From: Streptomyces sp. NBC_00154
Lineage (GTDB): Bacteria; Actinomycetota; Actinomycetes; Streptomycetales; Streptomycetaceae
Reading direction: 5' to 3'
DNA: 64,000 nt
Assembly: GCF_026342835.1 (NCBI RefSeq)
Contig: NZ_JAPEMI010000004.1
Span: 1-64,000, forward strand
Part shown: piece by piece, positions 9,115 to 19,300 of the stretch
Position numbering within the stretch: position 1 is the stretch's first letter
Layout: the number at the start of each line of letters is the position of its first letter
Position numbers and translations under genes: made by a program
Notes under the pieces: model-generated
The model's input: the letters and a program-made list of their open reading frames with translations, nothing else
What the model was told of the DNA's origin: nothing
The model's database searches: none

Positions 9115-11658
9115 ATGCGCCTGCCGATCCGGCACGTTGCCAACAACCTCGCCTTCACCACGCACGGCACCACGTGGGCGATCTGGCGGGTGGCCGCGGC
9201 CAACTACTCCCACGCGCCGGCGACCGCGAAGAGGCGCCGGCTGAAGTCGCTTGAGTCGCTGTTCAAGTCGCTGACGGGCGAGCCGATGCTGATGTCGCTG
9301 TGCCCGCAGGTCGACCCGATCGCCGTGGTCCGCGCCATGGTCGCCGACGTCGACCTGAAGAAGTCACCGCGCTACGAACGGCTCGGCCACGCCGTGCTGG
9401 ACCAGCTCGAGGTAATGGAGCTGACCGGCCGCACCGACTGGCTCGCGATCCCGCTGCCACCGCTGTCCCGCAAGGACGCCGCCCTGTCCGCGTTCGCCGC
9501 GGCCAAGGCCGAAGTCGCGCTGCAGCTCGGCCTCATGCCCGCACCTGTCACCGCCGACGAAGTCGAGCGGCGCACCGAGCAGGCCAAGCGAATGCAAGCC
9601 CAGTGGCCTACCGGCGTCTCGATGCGGCCGGCCACCGAGGCAGAGATCCTGTGGATCTACGGGCACAGTGCGCGCCGCGGGCTGCCGGAGCCGTTCCTGC
9701 CCGACGGCACCGAGCAGCCCGTGCGCGGCCGTGGCCGTACGGTCGCGGCTCTGGGGGAGATGCTGATCGCCGAGGGCGGCACCGACTTCAGCGACCGCAG
9801 GGCTGTGCCGGGCAACCCGTTCGAGCGGCGCTTCGTTCAGGTCTCCTCCGAATGGGGCGACTCCTACCAGGCGATGCTGGCCCTGTCCGAGATGCCGGAG
9901 GCCTTCGCGCTGCCCGGGGCGGCGTACCTGCAGCAGCTGGACGATCTGGCTTACCCCGTGGACTGGACCGCCCGGCTGGTCATCACCCCGGGCACCAAGG
10001 CGGAGGCGAAGACACGAAAGCGCGCCCGTCATCTGAAGGCGCAGGCCGCGGAGTACCAGGGCGACCCGGCCGGCCCGCCGGCAGCGCTCGCGAAGAACGA
10101 GGCGGACAACGACGAGTTCCGTGACCGGCTCACCGCCTCGGCCCGCGAGGTCGAGATCCGCGCCATGGTCACCCTTGCGGTCTGGGGTGCCACCGCGGAC
10201 GAGGCCCAGGACCGTGCGGCCGCCCTGGCCAGTGACTTCGGCGCCACCGATTACACGTTCTCCCGCCCGGTGGGGGAGCAGACCAGCCTGTGGCACGCGA
10301 TGCTGCCCGGCTGCCGCACCCCGCGGGTGATGACCGGGTACGCCCAGTACCTGCTCGCCCGGGACTTCGCTATGGCCATGCCCTGGTGCGGCTCCCAGCT
10401 CGGCGACGCAAGGGGCGGGCTGTTCGGCCTGCAGCTCGCCTCCGGCGGCGCCCGCCCGGTCATGGTCGACCCGGCCCGCGGGCCCCGGGAGAACGCCTCG
10501 GCGTCGATGGCGTTCATCGGCGAGCTCGGCGCCGGCAAGTCCGTCGGCCTCAAGTCGGCGGTCTACAACGTCCTGGCCCGCGGCCATCAACCCGGCAAGC
10601 CGAACAGCCGCGGGCGCGCCGTCATCGTCGACCGCACCAAGGAAGAGGAATGGGCGAGGTTCGCCACGGCGTGCCCCGGCACCACCCAGGTCATCCGAAT
10701 CGACCAGAGCGCCGAAGTCTCCCTCGACCCGCTGCGCCTGTATGTGCAGGACAGCCCCAAGGTCGCGGCCCGCTTCTGCGAGTCCTTCCTGACCCTGTTG
10801 CTCGGTGTGAAGCCGATGGACCTGGAAGGCGTCGCCCTGTCCGAATCAGTGCAGGCGGTACTCGAGCGGCCCGAGCCCTCCATGCGCGCCCTGATGGACG
10901 AGCTCGTCATGCGCGGGGGAGAGGACACCGCCGCCCGGAACCTGGCCCGCAAGCTGAAGGCCGTAGCGCGCAAGGACCTCGCCGCCGTCGTCTTCGACGA
11001 CACCCTCCCCGTCGTGGATACCGCGCGGGCCGACTCCGTTGTCTTCCTCGTCAACTCCCTGGCGCTACCGAAGAAGAGCGAGCTCGCCTCCGACCACCGC
11101 ATCGAACGCCTGGAGTTCGAGAAGGTCCTGGGCCGCTCGCTGATGTACCTGATCGCCGCTGTGGCGCGCGAGACCGTCATGCGGCACAAGGACGAGTTCG
11201 GCGTCGCCGTCTTCGACGAATGCTGGTGGCTCACGAGTTCGGACGAGGGTCTGGAGCTGCTGCTCGAGCTCATGCGTGACGGCCGTAAGCACAACGCGGC
11301 CGCCTATGTCGGCTCCCATGACCCGGATGACATCGGGCCGGCCGACAGCGAGAAGGGCGCCATCATCCGCGGCCTGATCCCGAACCGGCTCCTCTTCCGC
11401 CAGACGACGCGGTCACTCGCCGAGCGCGGCCTGGAGTTCCTCGGCGTCGATGCCACCGATCCCGAGCTGCTGGACTTGGTCACCGCCGGCCTGTCGCCGC
11501 TGGACCTGCCGGAGGAGGAGAAGCTCGCCCGGGCGGGGGAGTGCCTGTACCGGGACCTGGCCGGCCGCATCGGACTGATGAAGGTCCTCATCCCGATGGA
11601 CCCGGCCGTGATGCGCGTCATCCACACCACACCCAGCGACTACCGGACCGCAGCATGA
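9115..11658 (+). CDS. VirB4/TraC-like conjugation ATPase
   Basis: An 847-residue T4SS motor. Walker A GELGAGKS is at residues 469-476, the Walker B/DE box VAVFDECWW at about 697-705, and a C-terminal RQTTRSLAERGLEFLG region fits VirB4 proteins. The N-terminal 450 residues form the channel-contact domain (EVEIRAMVTLAVWGATADEAQ). ATG 9115 has GGAGGAATGAG just upstream and starts one base after the previous stop. An upstream in-frame extension to 9055 overlaps the preceding gene and is less likely. It ends in a four-base overlap (ATGA) with the next gene. Confidence 0.92.
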   Translation: MRLPIRHVANNLAFTTHGTTWAIWRVAAANYSHAPATAKRRRLKSLESLFKSLTGEPMLMSLCPQVDPIAVVRAMVADVDLKKSPRYERLGHAVLDQLEVMELTGRTDWLAIPLPPLSRKDAALSAFAAAKAEVALQLGLMPAPVTADEVERRTEQAKRMQAQWPTGVSMRPATEAEILWIYGHSARRGLPEPFLPDGTEQPVRGRGRTVAALGEMLIAEGGTDFSDRRAVPGNPFERRFVQVSSEWGDSYQAMLALSEMPEAFALPGAAYLQQLDDLAYPVDWTARLVITPGTKAEAKTRKRARHLKAQAAEYQGDPAGPPAALAKNEADNDEFRDRLTASAREVEIRAMVTLAVWGATADEAQDRAAALASDFGATDYTFSRPVGEQTSLWHAMLPGCRTPRVMTGYAQYLLARDFAMAMPWCGSQLGDARGGLFGLQLASGGARPVMVDPARGPRENASASMAFIGELGAGKSVGLKSAVYNVLARGHQPGKPNSRGRAVIVDRTKEEEWARFATACPGTTQVIRIDQSAEVSLDPLRLYVQDSPKVAARFCESFLTLLLGVKPMDLEGVALSESVQAVLERPEPSMRALMDELVMRGGEDTAARNLARKLKAVARKDLAAVVFDDTLPVVDTARADSVVFLVNSLALPKKSELASDHRIERLEFEKVLGRSLMYLIAAVARETVMRHKDEFGVAVFDECWWLTSSDEGLELLLELMRDGRKHNAAAYVGSHDPDDIGPADSEKGAIIRGLIPNRLLFRQTTRSLAERGLEFLGVDATDPELLDLVTAGLSPLDLPEEEKLARAGECLYRDLAGRIGLMKVLIPMDPAVMRVIHTTPSDYRTAA

Positions 11659-13973
11659 CCACGATCCTGACCTGGCGAATGCGGCTGCGAGTTCTCGGCG
11701 CCGCCCGACTCCGTATGGCGCTGCTGTTTGCCGCGCTCGCCGCCACCACTTTCACCCTGCTCACGTCGCTGCCCGCACACGCCGACCCCAGCCCGACCCC
11801 GTCGCCGACCGTGCCGGCGGCAGGCGCTCAACGGACCCCGACGCCGGAAGAGGTCGAGGCGATCGAGGAGGTCATGCGCGAGCAAGGGGAGAAGTTCTCC
11901 AAGGCCGCGCAGGAAGCGATGCTCGACACGGAGAAGGACCGGCTGCGCAAGCTCCTTCCCGACGAGGGTGGCGTCCTCGGCGTCTTCGACGTCACCGACG
12001 CCAACGGCCTGCCGATCAGCGTCTACACCGTCAAGTCCGACACAGGCGGCCTGACGGACTGGGACCTGGGGATCCAGAACCTGCTCACCGAGCTGTGCTT
12101 CATGGTCACCAAGTGGCTGATCGCGTTCTGCTGCTGGCTCATCGCCTGGTCCCTGTCCTTCGGACTGGCCAAGCTGCTGCTCGTTCCGGTGCTCTCGGTC
12201 GCCGACTCCCTGCACACCCGCGTCATCCTCGAAATGGGCCTGCCCGCACTGTTCCTGTCAGTGTGCGCGGTCATCTGTGTCGCCCGGATCTTCTTCGGAG
12301 ACAAGGCCCGGGGCTGGGGCGACGCCGCCCTGTCCCTGCTGCTGGCGGCGCTGACCACCACGCTGCTGTCCTCCGCCCCGAACACACTCCTCGGGGAACA
12401 GGACGGGGCGATCGCGGTGACCCGCGGCCTGGCCCTGGAGGTCGCCGACGTCATCCTGGACGCCAACCCGGCCACCCCGAACGCCAACGACGGCGTCACC
12501 ACCCCGGCCACCAGCACCACCCTGTCGCGGCCGTTGACCAACGCGCTCACGGACGCCTTCATCGTCAAGCCCGCCATGCTGCTGCAGTACGGCCGTGTCT
12601 TCGAAGGTAAATGCGCCTCCGAGTACGCAGACACCCGGCTCGCGCAGCTGGCCTTCGACCGGCAAATCCACGCCCAGACCAACAAGCTCAAGAAGCTCAC
12701 CGGCCTCACCGACTACCTCAGCCCCGTCGGCCTGCCTGTCTCCTCCTGGTACGACATGCAGCTCGACATGAGCACCCGGTGGGCCGTCGACCACTTCGGT
12801 AACCCGCCCATGGAGCGGTTCGAAGAACACTGCGTGCCCGGCGACGCCGACGCTGCGAAGAAGGCCAGCCTCGACAAGCTCGGCGGCGGACTCTTCCTTC
12901 TCATCGCCGCCCTCATCGTTTCCGTCCTCATCTCCGGCCTCGCCGGCAGCTTCCTGGTCGCCCAGTGCCGCATCGCCTGGGACGCTATCCGCGGTGAGCC
13001 CGCCCTCATCGCCGGCACTATTCCCGGCGCCGGCCGCGCCTTCCTGTGGGACTGGTCTGCCTCGGTGCTCCACTCGCTGGGCCAGATGCTCACATCCGTC
13101 ATCGCGCTGGCGGTGTTCATCCTCATCGTCCAAGCCGTCCTCGACCCCGTACAAGCAGACTGGGGCAGAGAACTGACTGTGCACTTCCTGGTCGTTGACG
13201 TCGTGTGCATCGGCGCGGTCAAGAAGCGCAAGCAGCTGGCTGCCCGCTCCAAGCAGACCGCCGCGAACTTCCGCGCCAAGATGTCCGCCGCCCGCATCGG
13301 CGGCACCCACGGCTCCATCTTCAGCGGCCCCGCCACCTCGGCCGTCCGCAAAAACCGCCACATCGCCCTGAAGACCACCCGCGGCCTGGTCCGCGGCGCA
13401 CTGGCCGGTGTCTCCCTCGCCCACGGCAACCCGCTCGCCGCCATCGCCTACGCCATGCCCCGAACCGTCGGAGCCACCGCCCTCGTGACCCGCATGCAGA
13501 GCGGTCGCTACCGGGGCCGGTCACACCGGGCCCGCTCCGCCGGCCGACCCGTCCCGCGTCGGGGCAACCCGCCGGGCATATTCGGTGGCCCGGGCACCCC
13601 ACCACAAGGACCGCCGCCGAACGGCCCCCAGGGCGGCCCACCCAGGCCGACGAACCCGTCACGCCCTGCAGGTCCCACGCGTCCGGCCGGCTCACCCCGC
13701 CGGACAGGACCCGCTGCCCGTACTCCCCGCCCGCGGACCGCAGCCGCAGCGGCCTCGTCGACCACGTCCACGACCGGCGCGCCCGTCGCGGACCCGACGA
13801 CCCGTCCCCGCCGGCACATCCAGGCCCACCGGGCCGTCTCGCGCCGTACCCAGCAAGCGGCCACCCCACCGAGCCGATCCGTGAGCGGAGCGGGCGGATT
13901 CGACGCCTGGCTCGCCGACCGGGAGGAGCGGGAACTGGCCCGTCGGCGCAGGCCTTCGCAAGGACCGTCGTGA
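11655..13973 (+). CDS. Polytopic VirB6/TrbL-like transfer protein
   Basis: 772 residues. A signal peptide-like N-terminus (basic residues, LLFAALAATTFTLLTSLPAHA, cleavage near residue 43) precedes an Ala/Glu-rich exported segment and about six TM helices (LIAFCCWLIAWSLSFGLAKLLL, LPALFLSVCAVICVARIFF, DAALSLLLAALTTTLL, LFLLIAALIVSVLISGLAGSF, MLTSVIALAVFILIVQAV). The cytoplasmic tail is basic and very Pro/Arg-rich. This is the size and topology of VirB6/TrbL-type channel proteins of actinobacterial T4SSs. Its ATG overlaps the VirB4 stop, and its stop overlaps the GTG of the hydrolase gene. Confidence 0.8.
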   Translation: MTTILTWRMRLRVLGAARLRMALLFAALAATTFTLLTSLPAHADPSPTPSPTVPAAGAQRTPTPEEVEAIEEVMREQGEKFSKAAQEAMLDTEKDRLRKLLPDEGGVLGVFDVTDANGLPISVYTVKSDTGGLTDWDLGIQNLLTELCFMVTKWLIAFCCWLIAWSLSFGLAKLLLVPVLSVADSLHTRVILEMGLPALFLSVCAVICVARIFFGDKARGWGDAALSLLLAALTTTLLSSAPNTLLGEQDGAIAVTRGLALEVADVILDANPATPNANDGVTTPATSTTLSRPLTNALTDAFIVKPAMLLQYGRVFEGKCASEYADTRLAQLAFDRQIHAQTNKLKKLTGLTDYLSPVGLPVSSWYDMQLDMSTRWAVDHFGNPPMERFEEHCVPGDADAAKKASLDKLGGGLFLLIAALIVSVLISGLAGSFLVAQCRIAWDAIRGEPALIAGTIPGAGRAFLWDWSASVLHSLGQMLTSVIALAVFILIVQAVLDPVQADWGRELTVHFLVVDVVCIGAVKKRKQLAARSKQTAANFRAKMSAARIGGTHGSIFSGPATSAVRKNRHIALKTTRGLVRGALAGVSLAHGNPLAAIAYAMPRTVGATALVTRMQSGRYRGRSHRARSAGRPVPRRGNPPGIFGGPGTPPQGPPPNGPQGGPPRPTNPSRPAGPTRPAGSPRRTGPAARTPRPRTAAAAASSTTSTTGAPVADPTTRPRRHIQAHRAVSRRTQQAATPPSRSVSGAGGFDAWLADREERELARRRRPSQGPS

Positions 13974-15121
13974 CACAGAAGAACAAGAAGTGGCTGGCTG
14001 GCGGCACCGGCCTGATCTTGCTGGCGATCGTTCTCCTGGCGGCGATCGCCGCGCACGTCGCCGACATCGGGCAGAGCGAAGCCGAAGCCGCGGCCGCCCA
14101 GGCCCAGTGTGCCGCCAACGGGACGGGCGGCGACGTCGACACGGCCCAGGTCGCCCAGCAGGTCAAAGCGGTGCTCGCCGGCAGCAGCAGCGACGTCACA
14201 GTCGCCAGCCTGCCCTCGCCGAAGGAGCAGATCCCCAACGCGAAAGCGATCGTGGCGACCGGCGCCCAGATGAGGATCCCGGCACGGGGCCAGGTCATCG
14301 CGCTCGCCACGGCCCTGCAGGAGTCAGGCCTGCGCAACCTGGACCACGGCGACCGCGACAGCGTCGGCCTGTTCCAGCAGCGCCCCTCCCAGGGCTGGGG
14401 CTCTCGGGCACAGATCCTCGACCCGGTGTACGCGGCCACGAAGTTCTACAAGGCACTGAAGTCCCTCAAGGACTGGGAGAGCATGCCGGTCACCGTCGCC
14501 GCCCAGAAAGTCCAGAAGTCCGGCGTGCCCGACGCCTACGCAAAACACGAAGCTCTTGCCACTGCCCTGCAGCAGGCCGTTGCCCCGACGCTCGGCACCG
14601 CGGCCGCCATCCCTGGCATCACCCCGGCAGTGGCCGACTTCGGGGCCGGCTGTGTCACCCAGGCCGGCACCGACTACGGCGACATCCCCGCGGGCACACT
14701 GCCCGAGGGATACCAGATCCCTATCACCGCCCCCATCCAGGCCCGCAACGCGATCCGTTGGGCCCTCGGCCAGCTCGGCACCCCCTACCAATGGGGCGGC
14801 ACCTGCACCAATCCCCACGGCAGCAACGCCCGCGACCGGTGCGACTGCTCCTCGCTGATGCAACGCGCCTATGGAGTGGCTGGCGTTGAGATCACCCGCA
14901 CCACCTACACGCAGATCCATGACGGGCGGGCGGTGTCGGCCAAGGCGCTCCAGCCGGGCGACTTGGTCTTCACCAACGGGAGCGCGTCCCGGCCCGAACA
15001 CGTCGCTATGTTCCTCGGCGACGGGTTGGTTGTGCATGCCCCCCGGCCAGGCCGGGTCGTGGAAGTCGCCGAGCTCGCGACCCACGGAACGATCCTGGTG
15101 GCCCGTCGCATCGCACCCTGA
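13970..15121 (+). CDS. Bifunctional cell-wall hydrolase: lytic transglycosylase plus NlpC/P60 peptidase (VirB1/Tcp-like)
   Basis: 383 residues. An N-terminal TM anchor (LIILLAIVLLAAIAAHVA-like, about 9-30) is followed by a lysozyme/transglycosylase-type domain with ALQESGLRNL (probable catalytic Glu118) and VGLFQQRPSQGWG. A C-terminal NlpC/P60 domain has CDCSS (Cys293), RPEHVAMFLG (His344) and VVHAP. It would open peptidoglycan for the mating channel, as VirB1-like TcpG/CwlT proteins do. It is the last gene of this operon segment; a double hairpin follows. GTG 13970 overlaps the preceding stop. Confidence 0.9.
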   Translation: MTQKNKKWLAGGTGLILLAIVLLAAIAAHVADIGQSEAEAAAAQAQCAANGTGGDVDTAQVAQQVKAVLAGSSSDVTVASLPSPKEQIPNAKAIVATGAQMRIPARGQVIALATALQESGLRNLDHGDRDSVGLFQQRPSQGWGSRAQILDPVYAATKFYKALKSLKDWESMPVTVAAQKVQKSGVPDAYAKHEALATALQQAVAPTLGTAAAIPGITPAVADFGAGCVTQAGTDYGDIPAGTLPEGYQIPITAPIQARNAIRWALGQLGTPYQWGGTCTNPHGSNARDRCDCSSLMQRAYGVAGVEITRTTYTQIHDGRAVSAKALQPGDLVFTNGSASRPEHVAMFLGDGLVVHAPRPGRVVEVAELATHGTILVARRIAP

Positions 15122-15227
15122 ACCGCAAGCGGCCACGGTCTGCGGGCGGGGGATCACCTTGTTTCGGGCTAGTCAGGCAGCCTGGGCAGGAGGGCTGTGT
15201 GCTTGATGCACCCTGGAACCATGCGAA

Positions 15228-15292
15228 GGGGCCCCGCGGTACGTGCGACGGACCCGCGGGGCCCATGGGTGCCGTCCTGTCAGGGCACCCAT
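15228..15292 (+). terminator. Double hairpin downstream of the transfer operon
   Basis: Stem 1: GGGCCCCGCGG (15229-15239) pairs with CCGCGGGGCCC (15254-15264), 11 bp perfect. Stem 2: ATGGGTGCC (15265-15273) pairs with GGCACCCAT (15284-15292), 9 bp perfect, immediately adjacent. Tandem GC-rich hairpins about 110 bases after the stop are consistent with transcription termination between the + strand transfer genes and the - strand genes that follow. The rest of 15122-15439 shows no gene. Confidence 0.6.
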
Positions 15293-15439
15293 ACCAACCG
15301 TACGGGCAACCAGCACTGACTGCCCGTCGGTATCAAGCTGAGCAGCCAGCGGAACGGGAGTAGAAGGGGCCCCGCCCACCCGGAGTGCCGTGTCCGACTG
15401 CTCTCGGGGGGCGTCAGTGGCCGTGGCGTTTCGTGGTCA

Positions 15440-16089
15440 CTAGACCCGCGGTCCCGCGTCGGTGACGCGCACCGGTTCGGCCAGGCCGCCCGGGGTCCTG
15501 CCCTTGAAGACGACCTCGCAGGAGTACTTGGTCTTCACGTTCAAGGGCACCAGTACGGCCTTGGGGATGTCATCGCAGCGCGCGTGGTCGATGCTGTCGC
15601 GGTAGTTGCCGTACAGCAGGCGTGCGACGCCGTCGCTGGTGAGGATGCCCTTGTCCGGGACCTCATCGAATTCCACAACGTTGTCCGACCAGCCGAACTT
15701 CTTGCCGATGGTCACCTTCCACACCACCTTCAGCCCGTCGAAGGTGGTTGTGCAGGCCGCCGCGTACCGCTCTGACCCTTGGGACACTCGGCGGTGGTCT
15801 TGCCTGTGGCCTGAGCCATCATGAGGGTCTTGCCACGCAGCCCGTACGCCAGATTCTCATCGAACGGAGCATCGTCGGCTGGCGAGGGCTGCGGCTCCAT
15901 CTCCGGCTTGGTCAGCTTCTGCGGCAACACGGTAGGGGCTGGTGCCGACTTTGCGCCCTTGGGTTGTTGACACAACTCGCTGACCTGTACCGATGACCTG
16001 GCCCGAGAGGGAGTTGCACAGGCTAAGAACTCGGGCCGGCACAGGCATTTGTCTGATTCGGGCGAGGCTGGTGGTCCCGGCGGACACAT
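15440..16089 (-). pseudogene. Frameshifted gene for a DUF4333-like secreted or lipoprotein-type protein
   Basis: Two adjacent - strand frames make one protein. The upstream part ends ...GKTTAECPKG and the downstream part continues SERYAAACTTTFDGLKVVWKVTIGKK in the next frame. The shift lies at about 15775-15782, where one base appears missing. The Cys-x-n-Cys beta pattern (AECPKG...AACTTTFDG; ARCDDIPK...YSCEVVFKG) resembles a duplicated DUF4333-type domain found in exported actinobacterial proteins. The N-terminus in this frame (16089-15990) has no signal peptide, so the start may also be damaged. A sequencing error is possible. Confidence 0.5.
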
Positions 16090-16314
16090 GCCCGCGATCG
16101 AGCAATTCTGTCAGATTGCCGGAGGGTCCCGTCGTCTTGCAAGACAGACTTCAACAACCGAGCCCGGCCTGATCCCCCTAGTCACCGAGATCACGGAATT
16201 CGTTCGCGCGGTCGGGGCCAGCCTGCTGCTGCTTGTGATCGCTCATGCCCCTCAGGCGGCCACGGTGCGCTTGAGGACAGATTCCCCCGCCCCGCAGGGA
16301 CGGTCGCGCTGAGC

Positions 16315-19300
16315 TTAGGCCGGGCAGATCCGGTCCGGCAGTCCGGCGGGCATGCCACGGCGCTCGTCCTGCGCGAGGTCACGGCCGAGAGCGTCGCACA
16401 GGTGGCGCTTCCAGAGCTCGGGGTCGAGATGGATCAGGTCCAGGCGGCCTCCGTCACCGTTTCCTCCTCCGAAACCGCCTCCAGACAGGGTCCGCAACAA
16501 GGTCTTGCCGTCCTTGGTGGCCGCCCAGATGTACTGGTTCGCCGCAAAGTCGTACGTCTTGAAGTTGCTGGGGTCCGATAGCTGCTGGAAGCGCACGGAG
16601 CTTCCGTTGGCCACGTAGAACTCGCCTTCGTTCCCAGTGAAGTTGAAGGTGAACCCCTTACCGGAGCTGCTCGCGCCCAGTGGCCCGAGTGGGCCGACCA
16701 CCTTTGTCGGCTGTTGTCCGGTCTTCGTCGCCCACAGCTCCAGCATGCCGCCCGGGGTCTTCGCGGCCGCGTACCGTCCGCTGCTGTCGAGAAAGGCCCG
16801 CTCGACGTCCGGGCCGAGGCGAATGCGCAGGGCCTTGTTCTCTTTGCCCGTGCTCAGATTGATTGCGTGCAGTACTGGGTCGCCGTAGATCATGATCTGT
16901 GCGTAGCCCGCTTCGGGGCGGCTGTTCAGCGCGAAGGGCGAACCGAAGACTGCTTGTGAGCCGGAGCGGGGCGGATCCTTCTCGCCGAGAAGGAGCGAGC
17001 GGGCGTCGATGGTCTTGGACAGGCGGCGGCCGGTCCGGGCGTTCCAGTGTTCAATGCGGCTGCCGGAGAGCGCCAGGAGTTGGTCACCGCCCCGGAGGAA
17101 GGTGAGCGTCAGCCGCTCCGTTTTTCCGCTCTTGTTGACGGAAGGTGTGACTGTGGTGATCTCCGCTACCTTCCGCAAGGACGGGATCTGCCTGATCAGG
17201 ATCTTGTCAGGGGCTACCACGTCCGCTACGAGGGTTCCGGCGTCGTTGACCGTCAGTGAGCTCTCTACGGCCGGCTCGTATGCTGCGGTCGTGGGTCGCT
17301 TCACCGCGGATGTGATCTGTCCGGTGGCCGCGTCGATGAGGGCCAGGGTCTCGCCGCTGTCCGGTTGGTCCAATTGCCTGACGCGGGCGACTAGGGTCTT
17401 CCCATCTTCGATCAGCCGTGGTGCGCCGATGACGATGTCGGAGCCGTCGACGTCGTTCGGGGTCAGTGACTGGGCGGTCAGGGCGATATCGCCGTCAGCG
17501 ACCGTGAGCACGAGCAAGTGACGCGGGTCTCCGAGGAGGCGGCCGAGGACCATCGCGGGTGAAGGCGCCATGGCCTGCCGCACTTGGCGGTCGTGTCGGG
17601 GGCCGACGATCATCCACTTCCCGGAGATATACGCCGCGAATCGCTCGCCCTTGTCGTCGACGGCGATGCCCCCGCAGGGACTATTGGGTCCCGTATAGGT
17701 GTAGCTGTTCAGCACCTTCCCGTCCGTCACGCGCAGGGCCCGGTAGACGCCGACGATCTCGTCCCCCTTCTTCACCTGGTTGCAGACGACCAGCACACTG
17801 CCGTCCCCCGACAGCGCGGTGGGCGAGCCGTCAAACGTTCTCGCGTCGACATTATCCGCCAGTTGACGGGCCTTTCCCGTGCCGACTCCCACCGCCTCCA
17901 GTGTGGAGGCGCCACTGCTGGAGTCGGCGTGCCTGACTACCAGCGTGTTCTCGTCCGGCCCGAACCACACGGACACGTGGCTCGTGGGCACGCGGCCGGG
18001 CACGTCCTGGTGGCGTTCCGTGGCCAGATCCCACAGCCGCAGCCGTCCGTCCGCGATTGTGGCCAGGTGCCCGGCGTCGGGCGAGAAGGCTATGAGGCTC
18101 TCGACATCGCTCAGCCAATTCACCTGGTCGACTATTTCCTTGAACTCCGCGGCTCGCAGGGTGTGTGCCGCCCCGAGCAGGTTCTCGGGTTTGTCCGTGG
18201 TGGGGTCGACGTCGTGCCAGACGAACGTACCGGGCGCCGACACGTAGGCGATCCGCCGTCCGTCGCGGCTGACCAGCGGTTGGAATGCCATCTCGTCGAG
18301 GCTGAGCTGGAGTCGCTGAGTTCTTCCCCCGGCCTTGCGTACGAACAGTGTGGCGCGCCCGTTGTCTGTCGTCACGAGTGTCACTGTGCCGTCCACGCTC
18401 GTCGCCGCGTCCCGGATCTTCCCCTCAGCCCCGGTCAGCACCCATGCGGCGCCCTTGAACTGGTCGTACCTGCGGAGCATGGCATTGCGGGCCTCATCTG
18501 TCGGCTCGATCTCATACGCCCCCATGGCGATCAGCGCGGCCTGTCCCGGATCCTGCTTCGCGACTTCGCCAGAGAGATTCGCCAGAAGGCGGGAGCGTGA
18601 CTCCGCCTCGCGTTGGGTGCTGACCTGCTGCTGGTAGACGAGGAAGGTGCCGAGGCCCGCGATCAGTGCGAGTACCACGGCCACGGCGGTCCAGGCGATG
18701 CGGATGCGGGCTCGGTGTACGCGTCGGCGCTGCCGTGCACGGATCAGGAAGTCCCGCTCCTCCTCGGTCAGTTCTTTCTCTCTGTCTTTCACCCAGCCCT
18801 GAATGGAGGCCAGTTGGATCGCTCCGGGCAGCAGAGCCGGCGATCGGCCTTCCTTCGTCCAGCGGTCGAGGTCGTGGTTCAGTTCCGCGCGGCCCGCCAG
18901 GAACTTGGCGTCCTCCTGCACCTGCTCTCTCAGCGCGGGCCAGATGTTGATCAGTGTTTCATGAGCCAGCTCGGCGGTCTCCGATTTCCCCTTTTCGCCA
19001 CGCAGTACAAGCAGCCGCCGCGCGGCGAACGACTGGGCGAGCTCCCACCCGGCCTCGCCCGCCTCCTCCCGTGTCAGCCTCCGGCGCAGCGGGGTCTTGC
19101 TCCCGGGCAGCACTCTGACGAGACCTCTGAACAGGCGTGACGCGGCGGCCTTGTTGTTCTCCCCGACGCACTGCTTCCAGGCCTTGTTGCAGTGCTCTTC
19201 GAGCGCGCCCTGCACGCCGTGCATCGCCTCATACGTCGTCGTACGCAGCCGGCCGGCGAACTGCTCGTCCCACAGCTTCTTCAGTACGAAGCCGAGGAGC

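Noticed and set aside
8202..9203. Long - strand frames across the transfer operon
   Set aside because: Antisense shadows of coupled genes with ribosome sites and recognisable domains.
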